Positions 1-5,010 of a stretch of 7,837 bases of DNA are shown here, one piece after another. The DNA is taken from assembly GCA_964605575.1 (NCBI GenBank), contig CAZSDG010000045.1, positions 1-7,837 of the forward strand. Reading direction: 5' to 3'. This DNA comes from JAAZHN01 sp964605575. Lineage in GTDB: Bacteria; Bacillota_I; Bacilli_A; RF39; UBA660. The position numbers were made by a program, and so were the translations under genes. How positions within the stretch are numbered: the stretch's first letter is position 1; each line of letters begins with the position of its first letter. The notes below the pieces were generated by a model. That model saw only the letters and a list, made by a program, of their open reading frames with translations. It made no database searches and was not told the origin of the DNA.

Positions 1-523
1 GTTCATTGATTGTTATTTTAAATGATACTCTTTTATTTTGATTATAATCTTGGTTGGAATCAGTATCTTTGAATTCTACTGTTAATGTATAGGTATGTGT
101 TGTTCCTGGGGCTATACTGCTTTGGGTTAAAGCAGAACTTGCTTGTTTTGGTAATGGTGTTTCCTCTTTACCTTGACAGGTGTTTGTATCACTACTAGTG
201 CACGTTAAAGTATAAGTCATTTCATCATTTAAAATTTCATTTAATACTTTAGAAAAATATACTTGATAGTTATTTACTGGTAATGTTCCTGAATTAGTTA
301 CTGTAAATGTCATACTTTTTGTATCTGGTGGTTGAGTATTATTCATATCTAATGTATCTGTGCCTGTATAATTTATTCTAAGGGTTCCTGTTTTAACATT
401 TTGGGTACTTGCGGTATCATTACCTACTACTTGGACTGTAAAATAAGCATAAGAAACACCAATTATAAAAGATATAATTGTGAATATGAAAACAATTGTA
501 ATAAATAATTTCTTATCTTTCAT
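1..523 (-). CDS. Exported surface protein with SipW-type signal peptide (TasA/camelysin-like), 3' end cut off by window
   Basis: Reading from the ATG at 523-521, 174 codons stay open to the window edge, so the C-terminus is missing. Residues 1-4 are charged (MKDK), about 5-24 form a hydrophobic core, and GVSYAYFT follows at 22-29. That small-residue/AYF signature is typical of signal peptides cut by the SipW-type signal peptidase in TasA, camelysin and related surface or fibre proteins. The likely cleavage is after SYA (residue 26). The rest is polar, rich in Thr, Ser and Asn, with alternating beta-type segments (FTVTNSG, YTLTVEF, VSFKITI). It has two cysteines, C108 and C116, that could form a disulphide outside the cell. 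The expected location is the cell surface or matrix. No Shine-Dalgarno site is evident, and the gene lies downstream of a terminator, so it is its own unit. Assignment to the broad TasA-like class is an inference from the N-terminus and composition; the exact role is unknown. Confidence 0.72.
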   Translation of the reverse strand, partial: MKDKKLFITIVFIFTIISFIIGVSYAYFTVQVVGNDTASTQNVKTGTLRINYTGTDTLDMNNTQPPDTKSMTFTVTNSGTLPVNNYQVYFSKVLNEILNDEMTYTLTCTSSDTNTCQGKEETPLPKQASSALTQSSIAPGTTHTYTLTVEFKDTDSNQDYNQNKRVSFKITINE

Positions 524-539
524 ACTTATCACTAGTTTA

Positions 540-545
540 ATTATA
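540..545 (-). promoter_or_regulatory. Candidate -10 element for the SipW-type surface gene
   Basis: A perfect TATAAT on the minus strand lies 16 bases upstream of the ATG at 523, inside the 68-base gap left after the upstream operon's terminator. The -35 region at correct spacing (TTCTTT) is poor. A start site about 7 bases downstream would leave a leader of only about 10 bases without a clear ribosome site. Position supports a promoter, but the match is partial. Confidence 0.3.
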
Positions 546-557
546 CTATTAAATAGT

Positions 558-582
558 TAAAAAAAGAACCTTTTTGGTTCTT
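558..582 (-). terminator. Intrinsic terminator of the four-gene operon
   Basis: On the minus strand AAGAACC (582-576), a five-A loop and GGTTCTT (570-564) form a 7-bp hairpin. A run of Ts reaching to about 559 follows directly. It begins 10 bases after the TAA stop at 594-592, and so closes the operon that runs from 3942 to 592. Confidence 0.85.
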
Positions 583-591
583 AGTTTACAT

Positions 592-1197
592 TTAGATTAG
601 TTTAACTATTTGTTTTTCTTCTATATAGTCTTGGCATAGTGTAACAAAATCTAAAACAAATTTATAATTAATATCATGTTGTTCATCGATTAGAGTATTG
701 ATATCAAATGAAATAATGAATTTTTCATAGTCCGTGAAATATCTTTTCCAACAGTTGATATTAAGTTTATCAATTTTATCTTGTTTATAATATGATAGTT
801 GGAATTCATCAGATTCTAGTATTTCATTATTATCAAAAGCATTGTTTTTAAATAAGTCTGCTTCTTTAGTACCTAATATTTTATTGTTTATATAACCAAT
901 TCTGGTAATATCGATATCTGATTTTTTTAAGATTTCCATGATTTTTTTCATCGATTCTTTAAAAAATTTATCTTGATCATTTTTAAATGTTATCATGATA
1001 TTAGTAAAAGTCATTACTAGTCTAATATCTTCACCCTTTTCAAAAATAATAACTGGGTTATTATTTTTTTCATCTATTGGTAATAAAACAACTTCTCCTA
1101 AACTTTTTATTTTTTCTTTAAAGTTGTTTGCCATTGTTAATGGATCAAAAATATATTTACGACTAAAGAATAACCCTATTTGAATATTGTCTTCCAT
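592..1197 (-). CDS. Conserved-looking hypothetical protein, 201 aa, last gene of the operon
   Basis: No family was recognised with confidence. The 201-residue product has no signal peptide, membrane segment or zinc motif and looks cytosolic. It appears mixed alpha/beta: strands near 5-10, 47-52 and 60-71, a charged helix at about 72-93, then ITRIGYINNKIL at 97-108. The C-terminal part contains SFDINTLIDEQHDI (163-176) and a helix VLDFVTLCQDYIEE (181-194). The pattern of a RIGYIN-like strand followed by a late helix loosely recalls the TIGR04255 family, but that is only an impression. The start is secure: AGGAGG at 1210-1205 lies 7 bases before ATG 1197. This ribosome site directly abuts, and by one base overlaps, the upstream stop codon (1212-1210), so translation is probably coupled to the CofE-like gene. 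It is followed at once by the operon terminator. Confidence 0.8.
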   Translation of the reverse strand: MEDNIQIGLFFSRKYIFDPLTMANNFKEKIKSLGEVVLLPIDEKNNNPVIIFEKGEDIRLVMTFTNIMITFKNDQDKFFKESMKKIMEILKKSDIDITRIGYINNKILGTKEADLFKNNAFDNNEILESDEFQLSYYKQDKIDKLNINCWKRYFTDYEKFIISFDINTLIDEQHDINYKFVLDFVTLCQDYIEEKQIVKLI

Positions 1198-1204
1198 TTT
1201 AAAA

Positions 1205-1210
1205 CCTCCT
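1205..1210 (-). promoter_or_regulatory. Ribosome binding site abutting the upstream stop codon
   Basis: AGGAGG on the minus strand directly follows the first bases of the TAA stop (1212-1210) of the CofE-like gene, sharing its last A, and is 7 bases from the ATG at 1197. A ribosome ending translation would sit on this site, which suggests translational coupling. Confidence 0.8.
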
Positions 1211-2397
1211 TAATCAGCATAACTATCAAAATAACCTTGAATATAGACTACTGGAGTACCTTTATCACCACTGCCACTTGTTAAGTCACATAAGGAGCCA
1301 ATAAGGTCTGTTAGTTGTCTAGGCGTAGTACCTTGAGATTCCATTTTACCAGTTAGGTCACTCTCTTTATTTTGAATTTCTTTTTTGATAGCGCTTGCTA
1401 ATTCATCCCCTTTAAGTTTAGCATATTTATTATCAGAAAGATATTTTAGCTTTATTTCATTCGGTTTACCAGTTAGACCTTGAGTAAAAAATGGTGCCAC
1501 TACTGGATCAGCTAATTCCCAAATTTTTCCGACTGGGTCTTTAAATGCTCCATCACCATAAACTAAAACCTCGACTGTTTTACCAGTTAGTTCTTTAATT
1601 TTTGCTTGAATACCCATAATAATTTTTTCACCGTGCTCTGGAAACATTTTTACACTTTCTTCTGTTGCCTTGTTAGAGCCCAACAAACCATATTTTGAAT
1701 TATAACCACTACCATTAACACTTTTATTTAAAATATCATCTAAACCATATGTGATATTTGCAAATTCTTGATAATATTCTTTTAATTTTTTTCTATTATG
1801 AACACTAGAAACTAATATATTTTTTGTATAATTAAGAATTGTTTCTTTATTATTAGAAAAAATAAATTCTATTTCACAATCTTCTTCATTAACTAATTCC
1901 TTAAATAATTCAATATAATTTATTCCAGTAAATATGTGTTTTTCTTGACCAAATAATTCATTATATTTACTCTCAGTTATAACATCAGAATAAGGATTAA
2001 GTTTATATTTTTCTAATAACTCTGGATCAAACAAATGATTACCAACCTCATCTTCGGGGTAATGGATTTGCATAATTATTTTCTTACTAGCTCTTGCTAC
2101 TCCTTTTAATATTAATGAAAATCGATTACGACTAACTGGAGTTGGAAAAACAATTCCAACTGTACCATCTGGATACTTATTTTTTATATCTAAAGCAATT
2201 TGATCAACTGTTGCATAGTTATTTTCAGCAATAGCCACAACCGCTTCGGTAATACCGATTATATCCCGATCTTTTATTGAAAATGATTCATTATTACTGG
2301 CATTAATGACTGAATCAACAACAATCTTAATTAAGTCATCGCCATGTTTAATTATCGGAGTTCTAATTCCCCGAACAACTGTACCAACCGTACGCAT
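1210..2397 (-). CDS. CofE-like protein (coenzyme F420-0:L-glutamate ligase family), long 395-aa form
   Basis: The protein belongs to the CofE (F420-0:gamma-glutamyl ligase) family. In archaea and actinobacteria those enzymes use GTP to add glutamate to F420-0. Visible family-type segments are GIRTPIIKHGDDL at 10-22, DIIGITEAVVAIAENN at 45-60, YGDGAFKDP at 280-288 and a Gly/Ser-rich C-terminus GSLCDLTSGSGDKGTP at 367-382. At 395 residues it is much longer than archaeal CofE (about 250). The extra length lies in the middle, roughly residues 85-275, and includes PTPVSRNRFSLILKG (85-99). The frame opens at a GTG at 2406, but AGGTGA at 2408-2403 overlaps that codon and sits 5 bases from ATG 2397, so the ATG is preferred. 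That ATG lies one base after the TGA stop of the DUF368 gene, implying coupling. Its substrate is unclear; many Bacillota carrying this form are not known to make F420, so a different acid-amine ligation is possible. Confidence 0.82.
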   Translation of the reverse strand: MRTVGTVVRGIRTPIIKHGDDLIKIVVDSVINASNNESFSIKDRDIIGITEAVVAIAENNYATVDQIALDIKNKYPDGTVGIVFPTPVSRNRFSLILKGVARASKKIIMQIHYPEDEVGNHLFDPELLEKYKLNPYSDVITESKYNELFGQEKHIFTGINYIELFKELVNEEDCEIEFIFSNNKETILNYTKNILVSSVHNRKKLKEYYQEFANITYGLDDILNKSVNGSGYNSKYGLLGSNKATEESVKMFPEHGEKIIMGIQAKIKELTGKTVEVLVYGDGAFKDPVGKIWELADPVVAPFFTQGLTGKPNEIKLKYLSDNKYAKLKGDELASAIKKEIQNKESDLTGKMESQGTTPRQLTDLIGSLCDLTSGSGDKGTPVVYIQGYFDSYAD

Positions 2398-2398
2398 A

Positions 2399-3208
2399 TC
2401 ATTCACCTACTCGGTAGGCAATAAAAGCTCCTATAAATAACATAATAACCGCAAGACCTGCATTTAATGGAATTAACACACCGACTATTGAAGCAAATAT
2501 TATTCCATATATCGCATAATAAGTTGGTGTTGGATATTTCTTTAATAAATAACCGATTATTCTGGAAATAATAACAATTCCAGCTACAATTCCAATTGCA
2601 AAAGGAATTAATATTAATAAATTTGAACCAATATTATTTAGTTTAGCTAATGAGCTAATTGTATTAACAATTGGTTTATAATAACCGATTAACATTAATA
2701 CTAATGAACCACTTATCCCAGGAATAACCAATGTGGCTGAAGCTAACATTCCAATAAATATTAAAGTTATATAGCCAGTTAAATTCATAGAGGCAAATGA
2801 TACTTCATTGCTAACTTCTTTTGTCAATATAAACAATATTACAACTGCAAATGAAATTAATGATATAGTAATATTTTTAAAGTTAAACGAGGATTTTTTT
2901 ACTTTAGTTAATAATGAAGGAATCCCCCCAATCATTAAACCAACAAAAAATAAGGTTGTAATTTCAGGATATTTTTCTAAACCAACATTAATAAATGTGC
3001 TTAATAAAAAAATCCCAGCCAAAGCACCAACAGCAATTGGTAACAAGAATAATACATTCTTTTTGAAGTTTTTAAAGATATTACCCGCTATTTCAATTAA
3101 TTTTTCATATATACCCAATGTCAGGGCCATAGTCCCACCACTTATTCCTGGTAGTATTGAAGCACAACCAATGATAAGTCCTTTTAAAAATAATTTAATT
3201 TTTTCCAT
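2399..3208 (-). CDS. popT: DUF368 membrane protein, PopT-type undecaprenyl-phosphate translocase
   Basis: This is a polytopic inner-membrane protein of the DUF368 family. Members (PopT) were shown to return undecaprenyl phosphate, the lipid carrier for peptidoglycan and other wall polymers, from the outer to the inner face of the membrane. The family signature is clear at 14-34: GCASILPGISGGTMALTLG, followed by IYEKL. A second copy, ATLVIPGISGSLVLMLIGYY at 158-177, shows that the two halves are related by internal duplication, each with PGISG in a re-entrant or membrane region. Hydrophobic segments lie near 52-72, 84-100, 111-129, 142-163, 195-216 and 230-264. The length, 269 aa, is normal for the family. 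Start: AAGGAG at 3218-3213 is 4 bases from ATG 3208. The gene ends in TGA at 2401-2399, one base before the CofE-like ATG. The 11-base gap to the zinc-ribbon gene upstream places it in one operon. The symbol is given by family; the function here is inferred. Confidence 0.88.
   Translation of the reverse strand: MEKIKLFLKGLIIGCASILPGISGGTMALTLGIYEKLIEIAGNIFKNFKKNVLFLLPIAVGALAGIFLLSTFINVGLEKYPEITTLFFVGLMIGGIPSLLTKVKKSSFNFKNITISLISFAVVILFILTKEVSNEVSFASMNLTGYITLIFIGMLASATLVIPGISGSLVLMLIGYYKPIVNTISSLAKLNNIGSNLLILIPFAIGIVAGIVIISRIIGYLLKKYPTPTYYAIYGIIFASIVGVLIPLNAGLAVIMLFIGAFIAYRVGE
2403..2408 (-). promoter_or_regulatory. Ribosome binding site that decides the CofE-like start
   Basis: AGGTGA on the minus strand is 5 bases from ATG 2397 and overlaps the alternative GTG at 2406-2404. 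The GTG has no purine-rich site before it. The site lies inside the last codons of the DUF368 gene. Confidence 0.65.
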
Positions 3209-3219
3209 GTCTCTCCTTA

Positions 3220-3942
3220 TTAATTTCCTATTATTTTATTAATAATTTCGCTACGTTTAAATTCAATCTCAATATCAACGCTTTTTATTTCATCTAGTAT
3301 TAGTAGTAAGTTATTGATATTTTCGCCATAATCGCCATTTTCATAATTAATAAATTCAACTATTAAAACCGAGTTATCTGCTAATGTTGTATAAATCAAA
3401 GTTGTCTTTTTAAGTCCAAATTCAATATCAAATAATAGACGATCTTTTCCTAAAATATTTTCTTCTCTTGGATTACTTATTTGATAACCCATCCTTTTTA
3501 TATCTTTTGTAATTTTATCTTTATCATTAGCATATTTCTTATATGGATATGTTACACCACCTACTACAGCTCCCCAATAACCTTTTTTCTCTAATAATAA
3601 TTTTCCCAATTGAAAATCATAGGTAATTCCACTAGGAACGTCTAGTTCACCACCGAATATATTAACAACACTAGCGGGTCTAGTTTCACAAACTGCACAC
3701 TCTGTTTTATTGTTTGTATTTTGCCTCATATTATTATTCTTTAATAATAAAAAGATGAATACCGCTTCTGCAATTGCAAAGAACATTAATATATAAATAA
3801 AAATTAAATTAATTATTTTTTTCTTTGGTTTAGAAACTATTTCTTCTGGAACTTCTTCTTTAACATCAGCAAATGCATTGCCGCAATACTTACAAAATTT
3901 AACATGTTGATCATTTACTTTACCGCAGTTTAAACAATTCAT
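3220..3942 (-). CDS. Zinc-ribbon, single-pass membrane protein with extracytoplasmic domain, 240 aa
   Basis: The N-terminus is a short zinc ribbon with C3-x2-C6 and C17-x2-C20 (MNCLNCGK, then FCKYCGNAF). This is the double-knuckle form common at the head of Gram-positive membrane proteins. A charged linker (22-42) leads to one membrane helix at about 43-67. The ribbon is probably inside the cell and the remaining 170 residues outside. The outer part starts with a second CxxC (C82, C85) and continues as an alpha/beta domain with VPSGITYDFQLGKL at 102-115, YWGAVVGGVTYPY at 122-134 and LIYTTLADNSVLIVEF at 182-197. I do not recognise this domain; a PsbP/LpqN-like fold is a guess. The frame extends to an ATG at 3981, but AAGAGGTGG at 3954-3946 points to ATG 3942, and the better promoter start (about 3963) lies inside the longer version. 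It is the first gene of the operon with DUF368 and CofE-like genes. Confidence 0.82.
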   Translation of the reverse strand: MNCLNCGKVNDQHVKFCKYCGNAFADVKEEVPEEIVSKPKKKIINLIFIYILMFFAIAEAVFIFLLLKNNNMRQNTNNKTECAVCETRPASVVNIFGGELDVPSGITYDFQLGKLLLEKKGYWGAVVGGVTYPYKKYANDKDKITKDIKRMGYQISNPREENILGKDRLLFDIEFGLKKTTLIYTTLADNSVLIVEFINYENGDYGENINNLLLILDEIKSVDIEIEFKRSEIINKIIGN

Positions 3943-3945
3943 ATG

Positions 3946-3954
3946 CCACCTCTT
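3946..3954 (-). promoter_or_regulatory. Ribosome binding site that fixes the zinc-ribbon gene start
   Basis: AAGAGGTGG on the minus strand lies just before ATG 3942 (4 bases after AGGTG). No comparable site precedes the in-frame ATG at 3981, so the 13 extra residues of the longer reading are unlikely. Confidence 0.7.
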
Positions 3955-3969
3955 ATATTCTCTACTAAT

Positions 3970-3998
3970 AATATACATCAATAATCAAAAAAAAACAA
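3970..3998 (-). promoter_or_regulatory. Candidate promoter of the four-gene operon, overlapping the kinase terminator
   Basis: On the minus strand TTGTTT (3998-3993) and TATATT (3975-3970) are separated by 17 bases. Initiation near 3963 would give a leader of about 20 bases carrying the ribosome site. The -35 matches only TTG of the consensus and lies within the 3' arm of the kinase-gene terminator. The assignment rests mainly on the lack of any other space for a promoter. Confidence 0.35.
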
Positions 3999-4020
3999 TT
4001 ATTCAGATGAATAATTGTTT
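3987..4020 (-). terminator. Intrinsic terminator of the kinase-fold gene
   Basis: A perfect 12-bp inverted repeat (3993-4004 with 4009-4020, four-base loop) is followed on the minus strand by a run of nine Ts, three of them in the stem. It starts 8 bases after the stop codon at 4028. On the plus strand no T-run follows, so it acts in the minus direction. Confidence 0.9.
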
Positions 4021-4027
4021 AAGTAAA

Positions 4028-4729
4028 CTATTTCTTTTTATATGCGCGATCAATTGCTTCATGCATAGTACCAAGATCTTTTTGGTGTAAACTTTGATAA
4101 AGAGCGTTAGAAACCGCCTTGTAATCTTTATCGTCTAACATTTGTTCTTGGCGATATTTTTCGTAAATTCTTTCAGCAACCGCATGACCTGTAGATGTAA
4201 AAACAAAATTAGCTAATCCAGCATTCTTTTGATCTAATACAACCGCTGAACCACCATCAAAATCAACTAATTCAACTTGACCTGCTCTGTTTATCATAAT
4301 GTTTGATGTTTGATTTGCTCGACCCTGATAATTAATATCTAAGTGATATATATCATTTTCAACCAATTCATTAACTTTATCTAACAAAGAATGTAATACC
4401 ATTATTTGATGTTTTTTACTAAGTTTAGCAAACTTGTTAACATCAAAATACTTTCGATGTCGTTCCATAAAACAACCAACTGTCGTGCCTTCTTTTCGTA
4501 AGATTCCCAGTGGTAGTTTAGTTAATTTTACTGCTTTTTGTCTGTCGATTAGAGTTTTAATAGTATTTTCATATTCCCCTGATTTAATTTCTCTATTTGC
4601 ATGATATATCTTGAACGCTAAACCATTTGGAGCTTTATAGACATTTGCATCCGTCCCTGATCCAATAACTCTGTAACGTAAATTTATTATATCTCTTTCT
4701 GTTAAATCAATAATTGGTAATTTATCCAT
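4028..4729 (-). CDS. Small protein-kinase-fold protein, 233 aa, with lengthened catalytic loop
   Basis: A compact kinase-like domain fills the whole protein. Seen in order: a glycine-rich loop GSGTDANVYK (23-32), the ATP-binding lysine in LAFKIY (K40), an acidic helix with E52/E54, a catalytic-type HLD (129-131), a metal-binding Asn in SNIMI (N143), and VDFDGG (155-160) in place of DFG. The N143-to-D156 spacing of 13 equals that of classical kinases. D131 to N143 is 12 instead of 5, so about 7 residues (NYQGRANQ region) are inserted in the catalytic loop. All key residues seem present, so activity is plausible. The domain lacks most of the large C-lobe, and no membrane or PASTA part exists. 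It could be a Ser/Thr kinase or a small-molecule phosphotransferase; the substrate is unknown. Start: AAGGGGG at 4743-4737 is 7 bases from ATG 4729. It is a one-gene unit with its own promoter and terminator. Confidence 0.8.
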   Translation of the reverse strand: MDKLPIIDLTERDIINLRYRVIGSGTDANVYKAPNGLAFKIYHANREIKSGEYENTIKTLIDRQKAVKLTKLPLGILRKEGTTVGCFMERHRKYFDVNKFAKLSKKHQIMVLHSLLDKVNELVENDIYHLDINYQGRANQTSNIMINRAGQVELVDFDGGSAVVLDQKNAGLANFVFTSTGHAVAERIYEKYRQEQMLDDKDYKAVSNALYQSLHQKDLGTMHEAIDRAYKKK

Positions 4730-4757
4730 AATAAATCCCCCTTTTCTTTATATAAGT

Positions 4758-4770
4758 GTGTATGATACAC
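4758..4770. promoter_or_regulatory. 13-bp palindrome over the kinase -10 element, possible operator
   Basis: GTGTAT-G-ATACAC is a perfect 6+6 inverted repeat around one base. It fully covers the -10 hexamer of the kinase promoter (4767-4762). A protein bound there would block polymerase. The stem is too short and badly placed for a terminator. The cognate regulator is not identifiable from this window. Confidence 0.4.
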
Positions 4771-4790
4771 CATTTTCTTTGATTTGTCAA
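4762..4790 (-). promoter_or_regulatory. Sigma-A-type promoter of the kinase-fold gene
   Basis: A consensus TTGACA (4790-4785), a 17-base spacer and TATCAT (4767-4762, five of six) lie on the minus strand. The expected start is about 4755, some 25 bases before the ATG. This is the best promoter in the window. Its -35 overlaps the end of the T-tail of the terminator at 4795-4814. Confidence 0.85.
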
Positions 4791-4814
4791 AAGAAAAAGG
4801 CCTGAAGGCCTTTT
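4789..4814 (-). terminator. Intrinsic terminator with no protein gene upstream of it
   Basis: AAAAGGCC (4814-4807 read on the minus strand), a TTCA loop and GGCCTTTT (4802-4795) form an 8-bp hairpin with a four-base loop. On the minus strand it is followed by T5-C-T4. In the plus direction only four Ts (in the stem) follow, so minus is favoured. Nothing protein-coding ends here, which points to a short RNA initiated near 4911. Confidence 0.75.
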
Positions 4815-4911
4815 ATATAGTGAGTTTGAGTTTTATATGCGTTGTGAACTAATTTTTTTAATAGAGTTTGAGATTTTTTTACTTTATATTACATCCCTTT
4901 CCTTTCTTGTT
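4795..4911 (-). ncRNA. Candidate small RNA (about 115-120 nt), unassigned
   Basis: The stretch lies between a promoter-like pair (TTCACA at 4946-4941, 17 bases, TATTAT at 4923-4918) and the hairpin terminator at 4795-4814. The minus strand between them has no usable ORF: the only ATG with a purine-rich site before it (AAGGAAAGGG) is followed immediately by TAA. The RNA would be A-rich and largely unstructured apart from the terminator, and it contains CTCAAACTC twice (4872-4864 and 4830-4822). It does not look like 6S, SRP or tmRNA, and no riboswitch core was recognised. Alternatively it is a long attenuated leader of the kinase gene, whose own promoter begins right after the terminator. Confidence 0.4.
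4822..4872. repeat. Pair of 9-bp direct repeats in the intergenic region
   Basis: GAGTTTGAG occurs at 4822-4830 and 4864-4872 on the plus strand, 42 bases apart start to start. Both copies sit in similar surroundings (ATAG before, T-rich after). They fall within the candidate small RNA, where they read CTCAAACTC. They may be pairing sites or protein sites, or chance. Confidence 0.45.
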
Positions 4912-4917
4912 TTAATC

Positions 4918-4946
4918 ATAATACTTTATTATGAAGTTATTGTGAA
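4918..4946 (-). promoter_or_regulatory. Promoter candidate for the small RNA
   Basis: TTCACA (4946-4941) and TATTAT (4923-4918), each five of six to consensus, are separated by exactly 17 bases on the minus strand. Predicted start is about 4911. In such AT-rich DNA chance matches occur, but correct spacing together with a downstream terminator supports it. Confidence 0.5.
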
Positions 4947-4982
4947 TAAAAAATGAATTTCTTTTGTATTTACTAATACTGG

Positions 4983-5003
4983 TGTTATAATATGTTAAAG
5001 GAG
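4983..5003 (+). promoter_or_regulatory. Extended -10 promoter and ribosome site of the serpin-like gene
   Basis: TGTTATAAT at 4983-4991 is a perfect extended -10 (TGnTATAAT). The best -35 is a weak TTGTAT at 4964-4969, 16 bases upstream, which an extended -10 tolerates. AAAGGAG at 4997-5003 is 7 bases from ATG 5011. Initiation near 4998 would make a leader of only about 12 bases that starts at the ribosome site. Confidence 0.6.
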
Positions 5004-5010
5004 ATTAATT

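Noticed and set aside
995..1183. Plus-strand 62-codon frame opposite the 201-aa gene
   Set aside because: It lies wholly antisense to a gene with a strong ribosome site and operon context, and no good ribosome site or promoter was seen for it.
2399..2401. TGA read as Trp (Mycoplasma-type code)
   Set aside because: TGA here ends the DUF368 protein at the family's normal length, exactly before the next gene's start, and Trp residues elsewhere are TGG. The standard bacterial code fits.
2398..2406. GTG start at 2406 for the CofE-like gene
   Set aside because: The purine-rich site AGGTGA overlaps this GTG and is well spaced for the ATG at 2397 instead. The three extra residues add no family motif.
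2808..3242. Plus-strand 144-codon open frame opposite the DUF368 gene
   Set aside because: It is antisense to a clearly conserved transporter gene, has no family match, and its composition is what the complement of a hydrophobic gene gives.
3943..3981. N-terminal extension of the zinc-ribbon protein from an ATG at 3981
   Set aside because: There is no ribosome site before it. The zinc ribbon begins right at the downstream ATG, which has AAGAGGTGG before it, and the likely transcription start lies inside the extension.
4861..4872. AGAGTTTGA resembling the 5' end of 16S rRNA
   Set aside because: The match stops after nine bases and is followed by a T-run with no rRNA sequence. It is a chance match and part of the local direct repeat.
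4730..5010. Riboswitch or T-box in the long intergenic region
   Set aside because: No T-box sequence, specifier loop or known aptamer core was recognised. Apart from the terminator hairpin the RNA is A-rich and unstructured.
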